From: Pelagibius sp050330205
GTDB taxonomy: Bacteria; Pseudomonadota; Alphaproteobacteria; Kiloniellales; Kiloniellaceae
DNA length: 64,000 nucleotides
Assembly: GCA_050330205.1 (NCBI GenBank)
Contig: JBHJOA010000075.1
Span: forward strand, 1 to 64,000
Reading direction: 5' to 3'
The notes under the pieces were generated by a model. The model was not told the DNA's origin and searched no databases. It was given only the letters and a program-made list of their open reading frames with translations. The position numbers and the translations under genes were made by a program. Shown one piece after another: positions 1 to 7,898 of this stretch (its first letter is position 1; each line of letters starts with the position of its first letter).

Positions 1-487
1 TGCCGTTGCCGTCCCAGACGAACTTGACGCGGTGACAGTTTGCGCCCGCCTCCGTCGGCGAGGACGAGTTGGTATTCAGGTAGATCACGCCGTATTTCTG
101 CGCGACCTGGCTGATGGCGTTGGCGACGCCGGAGTGGATCGCACCGATCAGGAAGCCGCAATCCTCGCGCGTGATCATCCGCTCAGCCACGCGGCTGCCG
201 GTGGCCGGAATGGTCTCGGTGTCGATATGGATGTATTCGATCTTGCGGCCGAGCACGCCGCCGCGCTCGTTGGCCTCGTCGATCGCCAGGATCATGCCGC
301 GCCGATCCTCCGCGCCGGAGTTGGCGAACTGGCCGCTCGCCTCGGACGTGATGCCGATCTTGACCGGCTTGTCGGTCGAGGCCGCATAGACCCTGTTGAA
401 CCGCCAAGGGCCGTTGAAAGCGGCAATACCGGCAGCGGCAGCGGTCGCTCCCAGGAGCCCTCGACGAGTCACGCGCAGATTTTTCAT
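1..487 (-). CDS. ABC transporter substrate-binding protein, branched-chain amino acid type (N-terminal part, cut by window edge)
   Basis: About 162 N-terminal residues are visible and the frame is open at the left edge. The protein starts MKNLRVTRRGLLGA, a twin-arginine-like (VTRRGLL) signal followed by an Ala-rich hydrophobic stretch and a likely cleavage after VYAAS. The mature start, KPVKIGITSEASGQFAN, then GMILAIDEANERGGVLGRKI and the Peripla_BP_6-style pattern, match LivJ/LivK-type periplasmic binding proteins that capture ligand for an ABC importer. The real substrate of this family is often not an amino acid, so it is open. The gene is divergent from an RpiR regulator across about 220 bases, which suggests that regulator controls it. 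Permease and ATPase genes would be expected to the left, outside the window. Confidence 0.85.
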   Translation of the reverse strand, partial: MKNLRVTRRGLLGATAAAAGIAAFNGPWRFNRVYAASTDKPVKIGITSEASGQFANSGAEDRRGMILAIDEANERGGVLGRKIEYIHIDTETIPATGSRVAERMITREDCGFLIGAIHSGVANAISQVAQKYGVIYLNTNSSSPTEAGANCHRVKFVWDGNG

Positions 488-585
488 TGGTTCCACCCTC
501 CCTCTTTGCTGCGGCGTTCGGGTCTTGGGCCCTGCCGCTTGTCTTTCACAACGTTGCCTGGGCCGAGATGGCGCCCGACATATGA

Positions 586-599
586 AATGAATTTTCATT
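586..599. promoter_or_regulatory. Operator-like inverted repeat AATGAA-TT-TTCATT between the binding-protein gene and the RpiR gene
   Basis: A perfect 6-base inverted repeat with a 2-base spacer lies in an unusually AT-rich patch of an otherwise GC-rich sequence. The half-site TTCATTC recurs at 613-619 and again at 730-736 inside the start of the rpiR-family gene. Three copies around the divergent start region suggest a binding site for the adjacent RpiR-type regulator. Binding itself is inference. Confidence 0.45.
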
Positions 600-706
600 C
601 TTTTACCAAAAATTCATTCTCTATCACAACCAGAAAAGTTGGCCCGCCCCGAGAATCCCGCAGAAACTCGTGAAGAATCAAGCGATGGTCAGAACGAGGA
701 GATGCT

Positions 707-1627
707 TTGTTCTTGAAATCGAAGAAAAATTCATTCAGCTTCGAGGACATGAGGCAGGTCATCACCGAAAACGGAATCGGCACCCCGGAGCCATTCGACG
801 CGCTGCGCGAGCGCATCCGAGACCGCTTCGACGACCTCAGCCCTCACCTGCAGCGCGTCGCCCGCCTGGCGCTGGACGAGCCCAACCAGTTTGCCCTGCA
901 GACCATTGCGGCCATCGCCGAGCGGCTGAAGATCCAACCTTCCACCGTCATCCGCTTCGCCAAGGAATTCGGTTACGACGGCTTCAGCGGCATGCAACAG
1001 GTCTTCAAACTGCGGCTCATCGAAGGCGGCGCGCGCTATCGCGAGCAGGTCTACGAGGAAAGCCATGCGGGAAATGGGGCCGGCGGCACAGCGGACAGCC
1101 TGCACGGCTGCATCGACACTCTGATTGCCTCCCTCGAGGCGCTGCGGCGCGACGTCCGCCCAGAACAGGTGGAGCAGGCCATCGATCTCTGTGCCTCCGC
1201 CCGGCACATCTATGTTGCGGGACTGCGCCGGTCGCACCCGATCGCAACCTACTTCGCCTACAGCCTCAACCGCCTGGAGCGGCGCTGCAGCCTGCTCGAT
1301 TTCGCCGGCGGCATGGCGGCCCAGCAGGTCGCCAACATGGGCCACGACGACCTGCTGATCGCCATTGCCTTCACACCTTACACCGCCCTGGTGGTGGACA
1401 TCGTCCGCGACGCCAGCCTGCGTGACCTGCCGATCCTTGCCCTAACCGACACGCCTTCCAGTCCCCTGGCGGCGAATGCCAGCCTGGCTTTCTTCGTGGA
1501 CAACGAATCGGGAGGCCAGTTCCGCCCCATCTCCGGAGCGATCGGTTTGGTTCAGACCATCATCGTCGGCTTGAGTGCCTCGCTGGAACTCGAAGGCCAA
1601 AAACCCGCCCGGCACGACGAGCAGTAA
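707..1627 (+). CDS. RpiR family transcriptional regulator (HTH plus SIS domain)
   Basis: A 306-residue protein with the two-part RpiR layout. The N-terminal helix-turn-helix domain is at about residues 20-95 (LQTIAAIAERLKIQPSTVIR then FAKEFGYDGFSGMQQVF). The sugar-phosphate-binding SIS domain is at about 125-280 (ARHIYVAGLRRSHPIA, GHDDLLIAIAFTPYT, LPILALTDTPSSPLA). Members sense phosphosugars or related ligands and repress or activate catabolic operons. The TTG start at 707 has the purine-rich stretch GAACGAGGAG just upstream; an ATG at 749 would lose 14 residues. It is divergent from an ABC binding-protein gene with repeated TTCATTC motifs between them, so local control is likely. Ligand unknown. 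Confidence 0.85.
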   Translation: MFLKSKKNSFSFEDMRQVITENGIGTPEPFDALRERIRDRFDDLSPHLQRVARLALDEPNQFALQTIAAIAERLKIQPSTVIRFAKEFGYDGFSGMQQVFKLRLIEGGARYREQVYEESHAGNGAGGTADSLHGCIDTLIASLEALRRDVRPEQVEQAIDLCASARHIYVAGLRRSHPIATYFAYSLNRLERRCSLLDFAGGMAAQQVANMGHDDLLIAIAFTPYTALVVDIVRDASLRDLPILALTDTPSSPLAANASLAFFVDNESGGQFRPISGAIGLVQTIIVGLSASLELEGQKPARHDEQ

Positions 1628-2132
1628 CAAGGGTCGCAGACAACCCGGTCTTCCCCTTGATCTGAGAATTGCTTGGCGCAGATGTCCCCTCCGGGTCAAG
1701 TAGCGAGGTCCAAGACACTCTCGAGCATGCCAACCCCTGCAGGTCGAGCTGACATTGCCGGCCAGACACCCAATTGAATCGCTGCCTCTGACTAAGTGCT
1801 TTGCGGTTTACCGCCTTAACTCGATTGTGGCACATTCCTGCCCACGCGCTTTCTAAGCAGCTTATTTTACTGAAGAAATCTGGCGACTTGGGATCCAGAT
1901 CCCCCAGCCAGTCCCCCAGGACAATTCCCCGAAATCAGTCGCTTACAGGCGCGGAGACGCTCTGTATCACAGAGGTGTTCCGCACGGCTGTCCACATAAT
2001 GGCCGCCAGGGACACGGGCTGGTTGCGTGTCCTGCTTTCGTGAGCGCTTCCGGGACCTTGTTCCCGATGGCGCCGGTGATGTACGAACGAGGCGGTGACG
2101 GTCGCGCGCGGTGACCGGCGCTTTCAACGGAC
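1628..2132. other. Intergenic stretch with no gene recognised
   Basis: About 505 bases separate the convergent rpiR-family gene (plus) and the aldolase gene (minus). Short open frames exist on both strands, but none has a recognisable domain, a good ribosome-binding site or typical codon use. I see no strong intrinsic terminator. Base composition is slightly less GC-rich than the flanking genes. Confidence 0.5.
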
Positions 2133-2900
2133 TTATCGCTTCACGAACTCCGCCGCCAGCCGGTCGACACCGCGCATCAACAGCGCGAGATCGGCACCCA
2201 CCGCGGTGAACAGCGAGCCGAGTTCCATGCAGCGGCGCGCGAAATCGAGGTCATAGGTGAGTACACCCGCCGGCTTGCCCGCCGCCGAGACACGGGAGAT
2301 CGCGCCTTCCACGGCGGCCACCACCTGCGGATGGAACAGGTCACCCGGATGGCCGAGGCTGGCCGAGAGGTCGCCGGGCCCAATGAAGATGCCGTCCACA
2401 CCTTCGACCGCGGCAATGTCCTCGATCGCATCCAGCGACCTCTGCGTTTCCACCTGCACCAGCAGGCAGATTTCCGACTCCGCCTTCTTAGCATAGCCGG
2501 CAATGCGGCCGAAGCGGCTGGCTCGGGTCAGGCCCGCGACGCCGCGGATGCCGGCCGGCGGATAGCGCACCGCCGCCACCGCCGCTTCCGCTTCCGCGAC
2601 CGACTGCACGTAGGGCACCAGCAGGCTCTGCGCCCCGCTGTCCAGCAGCCGCTTGATCAGCACCGGGTCGTTGGCGGCGGGCCGCACCACCGTGGAGACG
2701 TCGTAGGCCGCCGCCGCCTGCAGCTGCGGCAGCACCGTCAGGGGATCCGCCGGCGAGTGCTCGGTGTCGAGCAGCAGCCAGTCGAAGCCGGCACCGGCCA
2801 GCGCCTCGGTAACGAAGCTGCCGGGCAGCATGCACCAGAGGCCGACCTGTTGCTGACCGGAGAGAATGGCGCGCTTGAACGCGTTGCGGGGGAGTTCCAC
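2133..2900 (-). CDS. HpcH/HpaI family class II aldolase (2-keto-3-deoxy sugar-acid aldolase type)
   Basis: A 255-residue TIM-barrel aldolase. Family residues are visible: catalytic His48 in LLLDTEHSP, Arg73 in VVRPA, and the metal ligands Glu151 in VQVETQRSLD and Asp177 in IFIGPGDLSASLG. Relatives (GarL, RhmA, HpaI) split 2-keto-3-deoxy or 4-hydroxy-2-keto acids into pyruvate plus an aldehyde, in the cytoplasm. I chose the GTG start at 2900, preceded by GGGAG and lying 13 bases after the dehydrogenase stop. A longer in-frame reading would overlap that gene. It is last in the TRAP/dehydratase operon and fits as the cleavage step after the dehydratases. The exact substrate cannot be read from sequence. 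Confidence 0.88.
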   Translation of the reverse strand: MELPRNAFKRAILSGQQQVGLWCMLPGSFVTEALAGAGFDWLLLDTEHSPADPLTVLPQLQAAAAYDVSTVVRPAANDPVLIKRLLDSGAQSLLVPYVQSVAEAEAAVAAVRYPPAGIRGVAGLTRASRFGRIAGYAKKAESEICLLVQVETQRSLDAIEDIAAVEGVDGIFIGPGDLSASLGHPGDLFHPQVVAAVEGAISRVSAAGKPAGVLTYDLDFARRCMELGSLFTAVGADLALLMRGVDRLAAEFVKR

Positions 2901-2913
2901 GTCGCGATCTCCC

Positions 2914-4428
2914 TCAGGCGACATCGGCGGGCAGCACCGCCGAGGGCATGTTCTGGTAGCACACCGGCCGCAGGAAGCGGCGGATCGACAGGGTGCCGAC
3001 CGAGGTGGCGCCAAAGTTGGTCGAGGCCGGATAGGGGCCGCCATGCACCATGGAGTCGCAGACCTCTACACCGGTCGGAAAGCCGTTGGCTAACAGACGG
3101 CCGGCCTTGCGTTCCAGGATCGGAACCAGCCTGCGCGCGTCATCCTCGTCGCCGTCGTCCATGTGCAGGGTGCAGGTGAGCTGGCCATGCAGGCTACTGG
3201 CGACCTCCACCATCTCGTCGAAGCCGCTGGCGGCGACCACGAGGCCGAGGGGGCCGAAGACCTCCTCGCTGAGCGTGGCGTCGCCGAGCCAGTCCCGAGC
3301 CGTCGTTGCGTAGAGGTAGGGCGAGGCATTGCGCTGGTCGCAGCTGGTCGCCAGCACCTCGCGCACGCCGGCGGAGGCCTTCACGCGGTCGCGGCCGTCG
3401 CGGTAGGCCCTGGCGATACCGTCGGTCAGCATGGTCTGCGCGGCGGTCGGCTCCAGCGCCGCCGAGGCGGCGGCGACGAAGGTCTGCAAGTCCGGGCCGT
3501 CGACCGCCACGGCGATGCCGGGATTGGTGCAGAACTGTCCGGCACCCATGGTCAGCGAGCCAGCCCAGCCCTTGGCGATCTCGCCGCCGCGCGCCGAGAG
3601 CGCCTTGGGCAGCAGGAACATGGGATTGACCGAACCCAGTTCGCCGAAGAAGGGGATCGGTTCCGGGCGCTGGGCGCAGAGGTCGAACAGCGCGCGCCCG
3701 CCAGCCAGCGAGCCTGTAAAGCCCACCGCTTTGATCAGCGGATGCTGCACCAGGGCTTGCCCGACAGCTCGATTGCCGCCCTGGATGAGCGAGAAGACGC
3801 CGGGATGCAGACCGCAGGCCCGCACCGCCGCGTCGATCGCCTGGGCGATGATCTCGCCGGTGCCGGGGTGGGCGGAGTGCCCCTTCACTATGACAGGGCA
3901 GCCGGCGGCCAGGGCCGCCGCGGTGTCGCCGCCGGCGGTGGAGAAGGCGAGCGGGAAGTTGGAGGCGCCGAAGACGGCGACCGGGCCGATGGGGCGCTGC
4001 ATCATGCGCAGATCCGGGCGCGGCAGCGGCTGGCGGTCCGGCAGCGCCCCGTCGTGGCGGCGGTCCAGGTAGTCGCCTTTCTCGATGTGGCTGGCGAAGA
4101 GGCGGAGCTGTCCGGTGGTGCGGCCGCGCTCGCCATTCAGGCGCGCCTCGGGCAGGCCGGTCTCCTGGCAGCCGACCTCCGTCACGGTCTCGGCGCGGGC
4201 CTCGATCTCGTCGGCGATGCGGTTCAGGAAGTCCGCGCGCTCGCCCCGGGCCGAGTAACCATAGCTCCAAAAGGCCTCCTCCGCGGCCTTGGCCGCGGCA
4301 TCGACGTTCGCTACCGTGCCGACGGCGTAGGCGTGCTTTGGACCGGTGGCGGGATCCGACTCGAAGGTTTCCTTGCCGGCCACCCAGTCACCGGCGATCA
4401 GGTGCTTTCCGATCGGTTCGAAAGCCAT
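2914..4428 (-). CDS. Aldehyde dehydrogenase, 2,5-dioxovalerate (ketoglutarate semialdehyde) type
   Basis: 504 residues, full length for the NAD(P)-dependent aldehyde dehydrogenase superfamily. The catalytic Cys300 sits in GAGQFCTNPG and the general base Glu263 in FFGELGSVNP. The cofactor fold shows FGASNFPLAFS and VIVKGHSAHPGT. The combination GELGSVNPMFLLP is typical of ketoglutarate-semialdehyde dehydrogenases that finish non-phosphorylative pentonate or hexarate breakdown by making 2-oxoglutarate. Here it could instead oxidise the aldehyde released by the neighbouring HpaI-type aldolase. It lies 99 bases after the UxaA-like gene and 13 before the aldolase, in the same operon. Confidence 0.9.
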   Translation of the reverse strand: MAFEPIGKHLIAGDWVAGKETFESDPATGPKHAYAVGTVANVDAAAKAAEEAFWSYGYSARGERADFLNRIADEIEARAETVTEVGCQETGLPEARLNGERGRTTGQLRLFASHIEKGDYLDRRHDGALPDRQPLPRPDLRMMQRPIGPVAVFGASNFPLAFSTAGGDTAAALAAGCPVIVKGHSAHPGTGEIIAQAIDAAVRACGLHPGVFSLIQGGNRAVGQALVQHPLIKAVGFTGSLAGGRALFDLCAQRPEPIPFFGELGSVNPMFLLPKALSARGGEIAKGWAGSLTMGAGQFCTNPGIAVAVDGPDLQTFVAAASAALEPTAAQTMLTDGIARAYRDGRDRVKASAGVREVLATSCDQRNASPYLYATTARDWLGDATLSEEVFGPLGLVVAASGFDEMVEVASSLHGQLTCTLHMDDGDEDDARRLVPILERKAGRLLANGFPTGVEVCDSMVHGGPYPASTNFGATSVGTLSIRRFLRPVCYQNMPSAVLPADVA

Positions 4429-4527
4429 AACGTCTCCTTTGTCTGTCTCTTCCTTGCTTGCATCTTCGCCAGGGTGCCGCGGCCGGCAACAAGACGTAGC
4501 ATTTACCGGCAGGCGTTGTCTCGCCGC

Positions 4528-6060
4528 TCAGGCCAGCACGCCAATCGGCCAGGGCACGAATTCGTCCGCACCAACCCCCAGGGTCTCGCTCTTTGACTTC
4601 TCTCCTGACGCAACATCCAGCATCTTGCGAAAGATCACCTCCCCCATCTCCTCGAGCGTCGCCGTGCCGTCGATCACGGTACCGCAATTAACGTCCATGT
4701 CGCCTGTCATGCGCTGGAACATCGGCGTGTTGGTGGCCAGCTTGATGGTGGGCGCCGGGAAAGAGCCGAAGCAGGAGCCGCGCCCGGTCGTAAAGCAGAT
4801 GAGATTGGCGCCACCGGCGATTTGCCCGGTGGCCGAGACCGGATCGTAGCCCGGTGTGTCCATGATGACGAGTCCATGCTCCATCACCGGCTCGGCGTAG
4901 CGGTAGATTTCATTGATGCCGCTGGAGCCGCCCTTCTTGGAACCACCGAGGGCCTTCTCGATGATATTGGCGAGGCCGCCGGCGTTGTTGCCGGGGGAGA
5001 CGCGCCCGTTGATCTGGGTATCGCATCCCTTGCTGTGGTCCAGCCACCACTGCATACGCTCGACGAACCTGTGACCGATCTCCGTCGTCTTCGCGCGAGC
5101 GGTCAGCGTGTGCTCGACGCCGTAGAGCTCCGGCGTTTCCGAAAGAATCGCGGTGCCACCGTGCCGGACCAGGATATCCACCGCCTTGCCGAGGGCCGGA
5201 TTGGCGGACAGCCCGGAGAAGCCGTCGGAGCCGCCACACTGCAAGCCGACGATGATGTGCTCGGCTGAACAGGGTTCACGGGTGACTTTGTCGGCCTCCT
5301 TCAACATCTCTCGGACCGCCGCCTTGCCTTCCGCGATGGCCGCCGCGGTGCCGCCAACCTGCTGCATGGTCACCGTCCGCAGCATTTTGCCAGCGGTGAG
5401 CGACTGCTCCTCAAAGAAGCGGGCGAGATTGTTGCGCTCGCAACCCAGCGAGCAAACCAGTGCGCCGGCCACGTTGGGATGGCGGATGTAGCCGGCCAGG
5501 GTGCGACGCAGCAGGTCCATCGGTTCGCCCGTCATTTCCATACCGCATCCCTGCTCGTGGACGAATGGCACCACGCCGTCGACGTTGGGGCAATCTGCGA
5601 GACGTTCCTCATCGAAGTAATCGGCGATGCGCCGGGCGACGGTTGCCGAGCAGTTCACCGTTATGAACACGCCGATGTAGTTGCGCGTGCCGACGCGGCC
5701 GTCGGCGCGGCGGATGCCCTGGAAAAGAGCCCGCTGCGATGGCGGCAGGATTTCAATGGGGCGGTAGTCCTCAGCGAAACGGTAGTCCTTCTGGATCTCG
5801 TCCATGAGGACATTGTGGCTGTGCAGCCAGCAGCCCGGTTCAATGTCCTCGCCGGCAAAGCCGATGATGGTGTTGTACTTGAGGACGGGTTCGCCCTTGC
5901 GGATCGAGCGGGTGGCTATCTTGTGACCAAGCGGCACGTCATGCAGCGTGACAACCCCCTCGCCTGGAATCGCCCGGCCCTTGGGAATCTTGAGACGGGC
6001 GACGACGACATTGTCGGCAGCGTCGAGCCGGATGATGGGGGAGCGGTCCTCGCTGTTCAT
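4528..6060 (-). CDS. UxaA/GarD family dehydratase (altronate dehydratase type)
   Basis: 510 residues with the full altronate/galactarate dehydratase layout. An N-terminal SAF domain of about 90 residues (NVVVARLKIPKGRAI, HKIATRSIRKGEPVLKYN) is followed by the large catalytic region with VGTRNYIGVFITVNCSATVA, VPFVHEQGCGME and SLGCERNNLA. The family is iron-dependent and removes water from sugar acids such as D-altronate to give 2-keto-3-deoxygluconate. The ATG overlaps the upstream UxuA-like stop by four bases (ATGA), indicating translational coupling. It is one of three sugar-acid dehydratases in this operon, so altronate as substrate is only a family default. Confidence 0.88.
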   Translation of the reverse strand: MNSEDRSPIIRLDAADNVVVARLKIPKGRAIPGEGVVTLHDVPLGHKIATRSIRKGEPVLKYNTIIGFAGEDIEPGCWLHSHNVLMDEIQKDYRFAEDYRPIEILPPSQRALFQGIRRADGRVGTRNYIGVFITVNCSATVARRIADYFDEERLADCPNVDGVVPFVHEQGCGMEMTGEPMDLLRRTLAGYIRHPNVAGALVCSLGCERNNLARFFEEQSLTAGKMLRTVTMQQVGGTAAAIAEGKAAVREMLKEADKVTREPCSAEHIIVGLQCGGSDGFSGLSANPALGKAVDILVRHGGTAILSETPELYGVEHTLTARAKTTEIGHRFVERMQWWLDHSKGCDTQINGRVSPGNNAGGLANIIEKALGGSKKGGSSGINEIYRYAEPVMEHGLVIMDTPGYDPVSATGQIAGGANLICFTTGRGSCFGSFPAPTIKLATNTPMFQRMTGDMDVNCGTVIDGTATLEEMGEVIFRKMLDVASGEKSKSETLGVGADEFVPWPIGVLA

Positions 6061-7130
6061 GTGGCGTCCAGCAGCCCTTTGGTGTAGCCCAGCGCGAAGG
6101 CAAAGAAGCGTTCACGCGCCGGGTCGAGATCGGAGAACGGCACGTGGTCCGGGCAGAGGATGCCTTGGTAGCCGACCTGCCGGTAAGCGCGGACAGCGGC
6201 GGCCATGTCGACGTCTCCTTCGTCCGGGAAGCACTCGGAGAAGTCGCAGAAGCCACCCTTGATATTGCGGAAGTGCACTATGTAGATGCGCCCACGACCG
6301 CCGATGCGGCGGATGGCCTCCAATACATAAAGGGCGGGATCGGGCGACATCTCGGCCACCGTGCCCTGGCAGAAGTTGATGCCGTGGGCCTGGCTCTCGG
6401 GCGCGAGGTCGAGAAAGCGCTCCATCCCCTCAATGCAGCCGACCACGTGCTCGACGCCGCTCAGGCCGCCCTTCGGGAAAGCCGGGTCATGGGGATGTGC
6501 GGCGAGCCGGATGCCCGCCTGCTCGGCGGCCGGCACGAGGACGCCGACAAGTTCTTCCAGGGCCAGCCAGGCCTGGTCTGCACTGACTCCCCTGATGTCC
6601 TCGGCAACCACCTGACCCACGGCCTCGGCCGTGCCGACGGCATTGACCGCGATGTCGGCGCCGGCACCCCCGCCCGGATGACCCACGCCCCAGTAGGAGT
6701 GGGCACGATCCGCTTCCACAGAATAGTCAGCGGCGCGGAAAGCGCTCTCCAGCACTCCGCCGCGGCCACGCCGACGACCGGTACGCGTGATGCCCACCAT
6801 CTGCAGATTGTACTTCAGCAAAGTGAGGCCGCCCGTGGCGGCGGCACGGATATCGCCACGCAGTCTCTCCGCCCGCCAGTTCGCGCGTTCCCGGTCGTAG
6901 ATCGTGTCGATCAGAAAGGAGCCGACATCGAGAGCCAGGCATTCGAAAGCGAGCCCGAACCCTTCGACCCAGCGACGGAAGCTGGTTACCTTCACCGGGT
7001 CCCAGCAGCCGTCAGCGCCCTGCAGTTCCGTCGCGGGGCGAGTATCCAGCACCACGTGCCCGACGCCGAGCTGGGTCGAGAGGCGCAGGCGCTCGGCCGT
7101 TGGATTGATGATCTGCTCGCCGATGTACAT
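6057..7130 (-). CDS. UxuA family dehydratase (mannonate dehydratase-like)
   Basis: 357 residues of a xylose-isomerase-like TIM barrel related to mannonate dehydratase. Supporting stretches are GGLTLLKYNLQMVGITRTGR, the metal-site region RLAAHPHDPAFP, GINFCQGTVAEM, YIVHFRNIKGG and CPDHVPFSD. UxuA converts D-mannonate to 2-keto-3-deoxygluconate in uronate breakdown. The spacing of the His, Cys and His motifs is kept, so the enzyme is probably active. It lies 16 bases after the RraA-like gene and overlaps the UxaA-like gene by four bases. Having both UxuA- and UxaA-type enzymes without the usual UxuB/UxaB reductases nearby means the substrate could be another aldonate. Confidence 0.82.
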   Translation of the reverse strand: MYIGEQIINPTAERLRLSTQLGVGHVVLDTRPATELQGADGCWDPVKVTSFRRWVEGFGLAFECLALDVGSFLIDTIYDRERANWRAERLRGDIRAAATGGLTLLKYNLQMVGITRTGRRRGRGGVLESAFRAADYSVEADRAHSYWGVGHPGGGAGADIAVNAVGTAEAVGQVVAEDIRGVSADQAWLALEELVGVLVPAAEQAGIRLAAHPHDPAFPKGGLSGVEHVVGCIEGMERFLDLAPESQAHGINFCQGTVAEMSPDPALYVLEAIRRIGGRGRIYIVHFRNIKGGFCDFSECFPDEGDVDMAAAVRAYRQVGYQGILCPDHVPFSDLDPARERFFAFALGYTKGLLDAT

Positions 7131-7146
7131 GGCCGGTCCCGTTGCC

Positions 7147-7866
7147 TTAGCGGCTCCGCTCCTTGCGCCAGGCGGCGAAGATTTTAAGGTTCTTCGGATC
7201 AGTGGCCGGGTAGAGGCCGACGATGGTCTCTCCTGCCTTCACGCGCTCCGACACGAAATCCTCATAGGCAGTCATCTCGTATGCTTCCTGCGCGATGTCG
7301 TCGGCGAGGTGCGTCGGAATGACGATGACGCTCTCGTCGTCGCCGACCACTATGTCGCCGGGAAACACCGCGACATCGCCGCAGCCGATCGGGACATTGA
7401 GGTCCAGCGCCTCGTGTCGGGTGAGGTTGGTCGGCGAAGAAGGACGTATGTGATAAGCCGGGATATCCAGTTCGGCGATCTTCGTGGCATCGCGGAAACC
7501 GCCGTCGCTCACCACGCCGGCGACGCCGCGCGCCTGCAGACGGGCGACCAGAATGTCGCCAGCCGAAGCGGCGCGGGGGTCCTTGCGACTGTCGATCACC
7601 ATGACTGCGCCCGGTGGGCAGCTCTCTACCCCTTTGCGTTGCGGGTGCTCGGGATTGCGGAACACCTCGATGCCGTTGCGGTCTTCTCGCGCGGGAACGT
7701 AGCGGAGAGTATAAGCCGGCCCGACCATGTTGCGGCCCTTCGCCTTAAGCGGCCGCACGGCCTGGATCGTCTGGTTGCGGAAGCCGAGCTTGAACAGGGC
7801 GGTCGCCAAGGTCGCGACGGATACCTGCAGGAGCTTCTCGCGGGTTTCGGCATTCAACTCGGTCAT
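7147..7866 (-). CDS. RraA family protein (aldolase/decarboxylase-like)
   Basis: 239 residues. The core carries the RraA fold signature: GDILVARLQARGVAGVVSDG then GFRDATKIAELDIPAY, and later GCGDVAVFPGDIVVGDDESV. The family includes the RNase E inhibitor RraA and the metal-dependent 4-hydroxy-4-methyl-2-oxoglutarate/oxaloacetate aldolases. Members inside catabolic operons are mostly of the enzymatic kind, so a 2-keto acid lyase or decarboxylase role is more likely here than RNase control. I start at the ATG at 7866 (MTELNAETREK). A longer in-frame reading runs back into the dehydratase gene and lacks family similarity. It sits 32 bases after the IlvD-type gene. Confidence 0.82.
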   Translation of the reverse strand: MTELNAETREKLLQVSVATLATALFKLGFRNQTIQAVRPLKAKGRNMVGPAYTLRYVPAREDRNGIEVFRNPEHPQRKGVESCPPGAVMVIDSRKDPRAASAGDILVARLQARGVAGVVSDGGFRDATKIAELDIPAYHIRPSSPTNLTRHEALDLNVPIGCGDVAVFPGDIVVGDDESVIVIPTHLADDIAQEAYEMTAYEDFVSERVKAGETIVGLYPATDPKNLKIFAAWRKERSR

Positions 7867-7898
7867 CGTCAGGCTATCCAATGCAAGCGATTCTGGGC

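Noticed and set aside
1867..2127. Minus-strand frame of 86 codons in the 1.6-2.1 kb gap
   Set aside because: No ribosome-binding site, no domain and atypical codon use. I treat the gap as non-coding.
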